NCBI GenBank assembly: GCA_026419655.1
Contig: JANZZA010000200.1
Coordinates: forward strand, 1 to 5,016
Length of the DNA stretch: 5,016 nucleotides
Direction of reading: 5' to 3'
Source of the DNA: Armatimonadota bacterium
GTDB taxonomy: Bacteria; Armatimonadota; Zipacnadia; Zipacnadales; FEN-943
Shown: positions 1 to 5,016 of the stretch, piece after piece
Position numbering within the stretch: the stretch's first letter is position 1
How the letters are laid out: every line of letters starts with the position of its first letter
The notes under the pieces: generated by a model
The model's input: the letters and a program-made list of their open reading frames with translations, nothing else
What the model was told of the DNA's origin: nothing
Database searches by the model: none
Made by a program: the position numbers and the translations under genes

Positions 1-63
1 ACTGGGCGAAGCGCCCGGGAAGGCGCAGGGAGTAGGATGACCCGCAAGCCAGGAGACCGATCC
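1..63 (+). promoter_or_regulatory. Adenosylcobalamin (B12) riboswitch, 3' part, cut by window edge
   Basis: The first 63 bases match the 3' half of the cobalamin riboswitch core in the right order. ACTG at 1-4 is the end of the GCCACTG element. A hairpin follows (GGGCG 4-8 pairing with CGCCC 12-16, loop AAG). Then come GGGAAGGCG at 17-25, GATGACCCGCAAG at 36-48 and the B12 box AGCCAGGAGACC at 47-58. The 5' half, with the P1 left arm and the large peripheral domains, lies outside the window, so P1 cannot be checked. The family binds adenosylcobalamin (or other cobalamins) and lowers expression of the downstream gene when ligand is present. The next gene on this strand is nrdD, 271 bases downstream, with no other gene between, so nrdDG is the inferred target. 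The match of order, spacing and sequence makes chance very unlikely. Confidence 0.93.
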
Positions 64-261
64 TTGCCCCCATGGGCGCGATGCGCGCGGGTACGCAGAG
101 CGCTTACCGCAGCATCCAGGGCGGTGATGGGACCCGAAGCAGTGGGCATGGCTTCTTTCTCTGGGTGTTTGCCCATGTGTCCACACGTGTATAGGTTTAT
201 TCCGCATTTCCTTATCATCGCTGAGCTTTGATATACCCAAAACATCAGAAGGTGGATGTGG

Positions 262-304
262 TTAGCAGTTGTCGCTGTTGGCCTGCGGTGCGAAGTGCTG
301 CTAA
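262..304 (+). promoter_or_regulatory. Leader hairpin just upstream of the nrdD ribosome binding site
   Basis: TTAGCAG at 262-268 and CTGCTAA at 298-304 form a perfect 7-bp stem. Inside it, TCGC 272-275 can pair with GCGA 290-293, giving a two-tier stem-loop. It ends 14 bases before the Shine-Dalgarno sequence and has no T-run, so it is not an intrinsic terminator. GTTGG at 277-281 in its apical loop could instead pair with CCAAC at 312-316, next to the ribosome binding site, which would be a way to shift accessibility. A role in translation control of nrdD is inferred only from position. Confidence 0.4.
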
Positions 305-318
305 AGACGAACCAACCT

Positions 319-325
319 AAGGGGG
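319..325 (+). promoter_or_regulatory. Ribosome binding site of nrdD
   Basis: AAGGGGG lies nine bases before the GTG at 335. This purine-rich element is the best in the leader and decides the start. The next in-frame GTG, at 341, would be 15 bases away, too far for normal use. Confidence 0.75.
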
Positions 326-334
326 CGGACCGCG

Positions 335-2554
335 GTGAACGTGACACGCATTTACAAGCGCGACGGGCGGCTAGTTGAGTTTAACGCCGAGAAGATTGCG
401 CAGGCGATTTTTAAGGCGGCCGTGGCTGTGGGGGGCTCGGACTACGGAACAGCCCGTCGGCTCGCCGCGCAGGTAGTTGAAGAACTGCGTGCCGCGCCAG
501 GCGACGACTTCCCAACTGTCGAACAGGTTCAGGACTGCGTGGAAAGAGTTCTCATACAGACAGGGCACGCGCGCACGGCAAAGGCTTACATCTTGTATCG
601 TGAGAAGCGTGCGGTTGCCCGGGACACGCGCCGGATGCTGCGCGAGGCCCACGAGCTTATCGAGGAATATCTCGACCGCACCGACTGGCGTGTCACAGAG
701 AACTCCAACATGAGTTATTCGCTGCAGGGCCTCAACCAGCACATAGCTTCAGGGGTGGTGGCTCGCTACTGGCTAAACGCCATTTACCCGCCGGAGGTCA
801 AGGACGCCCACGTCAACGGCGATTTCCACATCCACGACCTGGGGGTTCTCGGCCCCTATTGCTGTGGCTGGGACCTGTACGACCTGCTCACTCGCGGGTT
901 TGGCGGCGTGCCCGGAAAGGTAGAAAGCCGTCCCGCTCGCCATTTGCGCACTGCTCTGCTGCACATAGTCAACTTCTTCTACACCCTTCAAGGAGAGGCG
1001 GCTGGTGCGCAGGCCTTTAGCAGTTTCGATACGCTGTTGGCGCCCTTTGTCCGCCACGATGCCCTGTCCTACGCGGAAGTCAAGCAGGCTATGCAGGAGT
1101 TTGTGTTCAACCTCAACGTGCCCACCCGGGTGGGCTTCCAGACGCCATTCACCAACCTGACTATGGACCTGACGCCGCACCCACTTATGGCCGACCAGGC
1201 AGTCATCATCGGTGGAGAGCCCCAGGACACGGTTTACGCCGACTACCAGCGCGAGATGGACATGATCAACCGTGCCTTCGCTGAGGTGATGCTTGAAGGC
1301 GATGCGCGTGGACGGGTATTCACCTTTCCTATCCCTACCTACAACATCACGCCCGACTTTGACTGGTCCGACCCAGACCTGGATCTGGTATGGCAAATGA
1401 CGGCCAAGTACGGCACGCCCTATTTCGCCAATTTCATAAACTCCGACATGGAGCCTGAAGACGCACGCTCGATGTGCTGCCGGCTGCGGCTGGACAACCG
1501 GGAGCTGCGGCGACGGGGCGGCGGGCTTTTCGGCGCCAGTCCCCTGACCGGCTCTATAGGAGTGGTCACAGTCAACCTGCCGCGCCTGGGGTATGTGTCC
1601 ATGAGCGAGGAGGAGCTTTTCGCACGTTTTGGCCGCCTGCTGGACATCGCACGGCTCAGCCTTGACATAAAGCGCAAAGTCCTGGAGGCCCTGACCGAAC
1701 AGGGGCTTTACCCGTACTCGGCCTACTATCTGCAGCCAGTCAAACAGCGGACAGGCCAGTACTGGGGCAATCATTTCAATACCATTGGCATCGTGGGCAT
1801 GAACGAGCTTTGCATGAACTTCCTGGGGGAAGACATTTCAACACCTGCGGGCCGGGAGCTGGCCCTGCGTCTCCTCGACTTCGCCCGTGACCGCCTGCGC
1901 GAATATCAGGCAGAGAGCGGCGGACTATATAACCTTGAGGCCACGCCCGCCGAAAGCGCATCCTATCGCATGGCCAGGGCGGACCTTCAGCGCTATCCGG
2001 GGATATTGACCTCTGGCACCCCGCAGCGGCCCTACTACACCAACTCCACCCACCTGCCCGTTCACTACCACGGCGACCTGTGGCAGGTGCTCGAACACCA
2101 GGAAGAACTCCAGTGCCGCTACACCGGCGGCACGGTTCTCCACGTTTTTCTCGGCGAGCGGCTGACTAATCCTGAGCAGGCCAAGCTGATAGTGCGACGG
2201 ATTGCTGAAAGATACCGCGTGCCGTACTTCACCCTGACGCCAACTTTCAGCGTTTGCCCGGTGCATGGCTACCTTGCCGGGGAACACCACGTCTGCCCGC
2301 ACGAGCATAGCAAACAAGAGCTTGCCAGGTACGGTACAGAAACCCACCCGCTCACCGGCCTGACCCTGCCGAGGGTAGGCGTGGCGTGTGAGGTTTACTC
2401 GCGGGTGGTCGGCTATCTGCGGCCGGTAAGTCAGTGGAATGAGGGCAAGCAAGAGGAGTTTGCCGAGAGGCGGAGGTTTGGCGTGGCGGAGCTTGTTGGG
2501 ACACCTGCGGGGCCGGCAGATGCTCCGGCTGAGGCGCACGAGCCGGCCATCTGA
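335..2554 (+). CDS. nrdD: Anaerobic (class III) ribonucleoside-triphosphate reductase, catalytic subunit
   Basis: This glycyl-radical enzyme makes deoxyribonucleotides from ribonucleotides in the cytoplasm without oxygen or B12. It has 739 residues, close to the usual size for the family. Residues about 3-95 form an ATP-cone (VTRIYKRDG start), the allosteric domain sensing ATP/dATP. The catalytic barrel follows, with ENSNMSYSLQGLN near 122-134 and GDFHIHDLG at 162-170. It carries CCGWD (Cys176/Cys177) and SMCCRLRLD (Cys381/Cys382). By position these correspond to the two active-site cysteines of E. coli NrdD (Cys175 and Cys384). The C-terminal SRVVGYLRPV motif puts the radical on Gly693, followed by WNEGKQEEF. 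A metal-site segment (Cys641, His644, Cys654) precedes it and lacks the usual fourth cysteine. An Ala/Pro-rich tail fills 720-739. The motif style suggests the thioredoxin-using NrdD2-like group rather than the formate-using E. coli type; this is an inference. The start is GTG, chosen from its ribosome binding site. It is the first gene of an operon with nrdG and probably under the upstream B12 riboswitch. Confidence 0.97.
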   Translation: MNVTRIYKRDGRLVEFNAEKIAQAIFKAAVAVGGSDYGTARRLAAQVVEELRAAPGDDFPTVEQVQDCVERVLIQTGHARTAKAYILYREKRAVARDTRRMLREAHELIEEYLDRTDWRVTENSNMSYSLQGLNQHIASGVVARYWLNAIYPPEVKDAHVNGDFHIHDLGVLGPYCCGWDLYDLLTRGFGGVPGKVESRPARHLRTALLHIVNFFYTLQGEAAGAQAFSSFDTLLAPFVRHDALSYAEVKQAMQEFVFNLNVPTRVGFQTPFTNLTMDLTPHPLMADQAVIIGGEPQDTVYADYQREMDMINRAFAEVMLEGDARGRVFTFPIPTYNITPDFDWSDPDLDLVWQMTAKYGTPYFANFINSDMEPEDARSMCCRLRLDNRELRRRGGGLFGASPLTGSIGVVTVNLPRLGYVSMSEEELFARFGRLLDIARLSLDIKRKVLEALTEQGLYPYSAYYLQPVKQRTGQYWGNHFNTIGIVGMNELCMNFLGEDISTPAGRELALRLLDFARDRLREYQAESGGLYNLEATPAESASYRMARADLQRYPGILTSGTPQRPYYTNSTHLPVHYHGDLWQVLEHQEELQCRYTGGTVLHVFLGERLTNPEQAKLIVRRIAERYRVPYFTLTPTFSVCPVHGYLAGEHHVCPHEHSKQELARYGTETHPLTGLTLPRVGVACEVYSRVVGYLRPVSQWNEGKQEEFAERRRFGVAELVGTPAGPADAPAEAHEPAI

Positions 2555-2572
2555 AGAAAACCGTAGCTAACA

Positions 2573-3304
2573 ATGCACGCCAAGTTTTTAAGGACCAGGA
2601 TTCGCGCGGCTGCGCACGTGGCCGGAGTGGTTCCGGTGACGGCCGGTGACTTTCCTGGTCGTATCGCGGCGACGGTCTTTCTCGCCGGCTGTAATTTCCG
2701 GTGCCCTTTCTGCCACAATCCAGAACTGGTGGCCGGCCCTTTCCCCTGCGCCATGACGCTTGAGGAGCTGGGGGAGTGGCTGGGACAGCGGCGTGGCTTC
2801 CTCGATGGCCTGTGCATTTCTGGGGGCGAGCCTCTACTGGGGCCGAAGCGTGTAGTGGAGATTGCTCGGCAGGCCAAAGCGGCGGGCTTTGCAGTGAAAC
2901 TGGATACCAATGGCTCCCTGCCCGACCGGCTGGCGCGCCTCTTCGACGCGGGACTGGTAGACTACGTGGCGCTTGATGTCAAGGCTTCCCCGGCACGATA
3001 TGCGGAGGCGGCCGGACGCGAGGTAGACCCGAGGCGAATAAAGACGACGGTCGAGTTGCTTCGGCGCTGGGGTGGGGGGCACGAACTGCGTACGACAATC
3101 CTTCCCCGCTTGCATACAGCCCGCGAGATCGAGGCCCTGGGCCATTGGGTTGGCGGCGCCAGCACCTACATAATCCAGCCCTTCTACCCGACGCGCACAC
3201 TGGCGCCCAACTGGCGTGCTGAACCGTCTCCCACGCCCGAAGTCCTGGGTGAGCTTGCCGAGCGCGCCCGAGCTTATTTCGCGAGCGTCATCGTCAGTTT
3301 CTAG
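2573..3304 (+). CDS. nrdG: Anaerobic ribonucleotide reductase activating protein (radical SAM)
   Basis: NrdG cleaves S-adenosylmethionine with a [4Fe-4S] cluster and uses the 5'-deoxyadenosyl radical to generate the glycyl radical on NrdD. The cluster motif C-X3-C-X2-C is at Cys40, Cys44 and Cys47 (CNFRCPFCHN). GGEP at 84-87 is the SAM-binding motif, and LDTNGS (110-115) and DVKA (135-138) are further typical radical-SAM strands. The N-terminal DFPG-RIAATVFLAGC run is characteristic of NrdG/PflA-type activases. It has no extra ferredoxin-like cluster domain. At 243 residues it is normal for the longer, Thermotoga/Firmicutes-type activases. It lies 18 bases after nrdD and is surely co-transcribed. 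The start is uncertain. ATG 2573 has only a weak purine run (GAAGAAAA, 2553-2560) about 12 bases upstream. A GTG at 2618 would remove a basic 15-residue extension and start close to where family members usually begin, but it has no better ribosome binding site. Function is secure; the exact start is not. Confidence 0.95.
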   Translation: MHAKFLRTRIRAAAHVAGVVPVTAGDFPGRIAATVFLAGCNFRCPFCHNPELVAGPFPCAMTLEELGEWLGQRRGFLDGLCISGGEPLLGPKRVVEIARQAKAAGFAVKLDTNGSLPDRLARLFDAGLVDYVALDVKASPARYAEAAGREVDPRRIKTTVELLRRWGGGHELRTTILPRLHTAREIEALGHWVGGASTYIIQPFYPTRTLAPNWRAEPSPTPEVLGELAERARAYFASVIVSF

Positions 3305-3360
3305 CGGCCGCTGACCGACTTTCTGCACGAGGGTGGCGGTGTGGGAGCTACTAGTGCAGA

Positions 3361-3399
3361 CCCTGGCCTCTTGCAAACCACCGCCTAGTCCTGCCAGGG
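3361..3399 (+). repeat. 7-bp inverted repeat downstream of nrdG, possible transcript-end hairpin
   Basis: CCCTGGC at 3361-3367 and GCCAGGG at 3393-3399 are perfect reverse complements with a 25-base loop, starting 57 bases after the nrdG stop. A second stem (AGAGAC 3404-3409 with GTCTCT 3425-3430) follows directly. No T-run follows either, so neither is a classical intrinsic terminator. They may protect the nrdDG mRNA 3' end or be chance pairings. Confidence 0.3.
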
Positions 3400-3628
3400 C
3401 TAAAGAGACTATCCGCCGCACCAGGTCTCTACGCGCTGGGCTCTTGAACAGCACTGCCGAGAGCATTGCGCATTCAGGGCTTCCCAACGAAGCGACGCAG
3501 AGCAGCAAGCACCCCATGCTGCCCTGCTGGCGGGAACCTCCGAGTTAGGATTGTGCCCGCCGGGCTATTACCGATTTTTCTGTACCGCTCTCGGCACGCG
3601 GTCTTGGCTCAAAGTACTAACCGTCACA

Positions 3629-3650
3629 CGCGGTCACTTCAGGCACCGCG
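3629..3650 (-). terminator. Possible terminator hairpin of the - strand gene
   Basis: CGCGGT at 3629-3634 pairs perfectly with ACCGCG at 3645-3650 around a 10-base loop. Read on the - strand it begins 27 bases after the stop codon of the Ig-like-domain gene, where a terminator is expected. The stem is GC-rich, but what follows on the - strand has no T-tract (TGTGACGGTTAG), so this is a weak candidate. Confidence 0.3.
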
Positions 3651-3677
3651 CGGGAGTTCTGTAGTTGCTACTCGCCA

Positions 3678-5016
3678 TTAGTCCCCGCGCGCAGTCACTT
3701 CAGCCTTGCTCACCACGTTGCCCTCGGCATCTGTCACCTGGGCCGTGATGATAAAGGCGTCGGGCGTGCCGAGCAGGGGTATTTCGGGGTCAATCTGCTC
3801 AGTCTGCCAGTCACCGTTTTCGTCGGCTGTCACTGTGGCGCGATATAGCTCGCCTGCAAACTCTATCAGCAGACGCTTGGTATAAGTTACAACGACCTGC
3901 ACCTGGGTGCCGGGCTGGCCACGGCCCACCACTCGGAAGGGCTGCGTTATGCGCTCGCCTTGCTTGGGCGACACGATGGTCACGCCGGCCGGCAGGTTGC
4001 CGCGGAGGTTTACCTTCCTCGTCGCCGCAAGCTGGAATTGCTTGCCAGCGCCGTCCACGAAGGTGGCGACCAGCTCACCGTCCACGACGTTGTCCGTCGG
4101 CTTGACCTTGTAGGCACCCTTGTAGATGTTGGTGTTGGGCTGGCGGGCGAGGTGCAGCCGCATCTGGCCCAGGTCTACCCAGCATTGCTTGCCGGGCTCG
4201 GTGGTTCCGACCTCTACGGTCAGCGTCTGTCCCTGGCCAAGGGCGGCGGCAGCGTTGTGCTTGACGTAGAGAATCTTCTGGGTTGCAGCCGGGGTTGCGA
4301 CGCGGAACTGCCATTGCGCGTGAACTTCGTTGCCGACGCGGTCGCTGAGGGATAACTCGGCGGTATGCACGCCCGGGGTGAGGTTGGTCGGCACCGAATA
4401 GGTGCAAGTGGTTGCGCGTAGTTCCAGGGCAGTTGATACGTCCTGACCGTCCAGTCGCAGAACCACCGAGTTGAAATCCACGCCAGTGCCTTCGTCGCGA
4501 TACTCAACCGACACAACGGGCCGCTGCTCGACTACTTCTTCGCCATCGGCAGGCGAGACGCGCAGGATCCGGGGAGCCAGGCCGTCCACGATGATGCGTC
4601 GAGGTATCTCAAAGGCCACCGTCTGGCCGCCTGCCGTCAGCTTGCAGGTGATGAAGCTCTGCCTTTCTTCCTGCATAGGCTGGAAGACATACTCGCCCTC
4701 ATAGACGCCTGGGGTCACTTCTTGCATGAGCACGTCCTGGACGATGCCATCCACGTCGAAACGGCCTTCGCCCTCGGCCGTGCCCTGCATTCTCACCCGC
4801 ACTGCATCCCCCGGGCGGAAGTTCTGGAAATTGACGATGCCAGCAGTAGCGATGGTTACTGGCTGTTGCTCTGGGGCGGGTGTGAGAAGGACTATCCATC
4901 CTGCCTCGCCGGTAACGGGGTTGACCCGCGCGCGGATGACCGCGCCCGGGCCGAGCATGTCGGGCGGCGCGGGCTTGCCCCCGGCATCCACCAGCGTCGC
5001 CATGTCCATCAAACGA
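3678..5016 (-). CDS. Multi-domain Ig-like protein, C-terminal part (5' end beyond window)
   Basis: I recognise the architecture but no specific gene. The frame stays open to the right edge. The first candidate starts (TTG 5012, ATG 5009, ATG 5003) show no clear ribosome binding site and no signal peptide follows, so this is probably the C-terminal 444 or so residues of a longer, exported protein. Counting from TTG 5012 as residue 1, four beta-rich modules can be seen. Module A is about 24-143, with PGVYEGEYVFQP. Module B is about 147-238, an Ig-like fold with APRILRVSPADGEEV and ending SLSDRVGNEVHAQW. Module C is about 246-337, with NIYKGAYKVKP. Module D is about 342-444, opening PAGVTIVSPKQGERI and ending TAQVTDAEGNVVSKAEV. 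A and C look like copies of one module. Cysteines are few and there are no catalytic motifs, membrane segments or sortase anchor at the C-terminus. Such proteins are usually surface or extracellular, in adhesion or polymer binding; that role is inference. It is convergent with nrdDG and unrelated to it. Confidence 0.8.
   Translation of the reverse strand, partial: RLMDMATLVDAGGKPAPPDMLGPGAVIRARVNPVTGEAGWIVLLTPAPEQQPVTIATAGIVNFQNFRPGDAVRVRMQGTAEGEGRFDVDGIVQDVLMQEVTPGVYEGEYVFQPMQEERQSFITCKLTAGGQTVAFEIPRRIIVDGLAPRILRVSPADGEEVVEQRPVVSVEYRDEGTGVDFNSVVLRLDGQDVSTALELRATTCTYSVPTNLTPGVHTAELSLSDRVGNEVHAQWQFRVATPAATQKILYVKHNAAAALGQGQTLTVEVGTTEPGKQCWVDLGQMRLHLARQPNTNIYKGAYKVKPTDNVVDGELVATFVDGAGKQFQLAATRKVNLRGNLPAGVTIVSPKQGERITQPFRVVGRGQPGTQVQVVVTYTKRLLIEFAGELYRATVTADENGDWQTEQIDPEIPLLGTPDAFIITAQVTDAEGNVVSKAEVTARGD

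Larger units (their letters stand above)
64..334 (+). other. Non-coding leader between riboswitch and nrdD; likely holds the expression platform
   Basis: I find no credible gene in these 271 bases. The only open frame begins inside the riboswitch core and has no family resemblance. The stretch probably belongs to the nrdDG mRNA leader. Several pairings compete within it. CATGGGC 71-77 is complementary to GCCCATG 171-177. TGGGCA 143-148 is complementary to TGCCCA 170-175. GAAGC 136-140 pairs with GCTTC 151-155, followed by the weak T-rich run TTTCTCT (156-162). GCCCCC 66-71, just after the B12 box, is complementary to GGGGGC 321-326 at the nrdD ribosome binding site. Any of these could form the switch, but all are short and in GC-rich DNA some arise by chance. 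There is no strong intrinsic terminator with a clean T-tract. The AT-richer part (about 190-250) could hide a promoter, but I see no convincing -35/-10 pair. Confidence 0.6.
3305..3677. other. Convergent intergenic region, no convincing gene
   Basis: These 373 bases separate the ends of two convergent genes. Short open frames exist on both strands, but none has a good ribosome binding site or a recognisable protein family, and the longer - strand one is mostly a shadow of nrdG. No tRNA, rRNA, tmRNA or SRP RNA signature is visible. The region contains several short perfect inverted repeats: 3361-3367/3393-3399, 3404-3409/3425-3430, 3502-3507/3517-3522, 3584-3588/3598-3602 and 3629-3634/3645-3650. 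A T5 run sits at 3575-3579, nine bases after a small GCCC/GGGC hairpin (3555-3565). Terminators for the two genes are expected here. A structured RNA is possible but unsupported. Confidence 0.55.

Noticed and set aside
183..190. ACACGTGT palindrome as a possible NrdR or other operator
   Set aside because: It is an 8-base perfect palindrome, but it does not fit the longer AT-rich NrdR box and has no second copy nearby, so it is not supported as a site.
37..231. 64-residue open frame at the left end of the + strand
   Set aside because: It starts inside the conserved riboswitch core and overlaps the B12 box, has no ribosome binding site, and its composition is arginine-rich with no family resemblance.
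773..1774. 333-residue open frame on the - strand inside nrdD
   Set aside because: It lies fully antisense to nrdD, whose motifs are conserved throughout. Its residues show no domain; it is a by-product of GC-rich codon use.
2834..3517. 227-residue open frame on the - strand covering nrdG's 3' half and part of the intergenic gap
   Set aside because: Most of it is antisense to the radical-SAM gene and the remainder has no recognisable domain or ribosome binding site.
3555..3579. GCCC/GGGC hairpin followed by TTTTT as an intrinsic terminator on the + strand
   Set aside because: The stem is only 4 bp with a 3-base loop, and the T-run begins nine bases after it, too far for a normal intrinsic terminator. 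It is also 250 bases past nrdG.
3333..3681. Two 71-residue + strand frames in the intergenic gap
   Set aside because: There is no good ribosome binding site and no recognisable protein, and they overlap each other in different frames.

Overview
The window carries a two-gene operon for anaerobic (class III) ribonucleotide reduction, nrdD-nrdG, on the + strand. It sits behind the 3' part of an adenosylcobalamin (B12) riboswitch. The 3' end of an unrelated gene for an Ig-like-domain protein faces it on the - strand. The DNA is moderately GC-rich. The glycyl-radical/radical-SAM enzyme pair points to a bacterium that makes DNA precursors without oxygen. The taxon cannot be fixed: the NrdD resembles the thermophile/Firmicutes-type enzymes of the Thermotoga-like class, and the multi-Ig protein is of a style common in Firmicutes and Armatimonadota. 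That placement is weak.

Layout. Positions 1 to about 63 hold the conserved 3' half of a cobalamin riboswitch, cut by the left edge. Positions 64-334 are a non-coding leader with several competing short pairings and a clear hairpin (262-304) just before the nrdD ribosome binding site. Positions 335-2554 are nrdD, complete, with an ATP-cone, the glycyl radical domain, active-site cysteines and a C-terminal cysteine cluster that looks incomplete. Positions 2573-3304 are nrdG, the radical-SAM activase, 18 bases downstream. Positions 3305-3677 are a convergent intergenic region with no convincing gene but several short inverted repeats. From 3678 to the right edge, on the - strand, is the C-terminal part of a protein built from four beta-rich modules, two of which look like copies of each other.

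How it fits together. NrdG would use S-adenosylmethionine and a [4Fe-4S] cluster to place a radical on Gly693 of NrdD. NrdD then reduces ribonucleotides without needing B12. A B12 riboswitch ahead of a B12-independent reductase suggests the cell also owns a B12-dependent class II enzyme (NrdJ, not in this window) and shuts off nrdDG when coenzyme B12 is plentiful. I see no previously undescribed multi-gene system here. The riboswitch-nrdDG wiring is the most interesting point.
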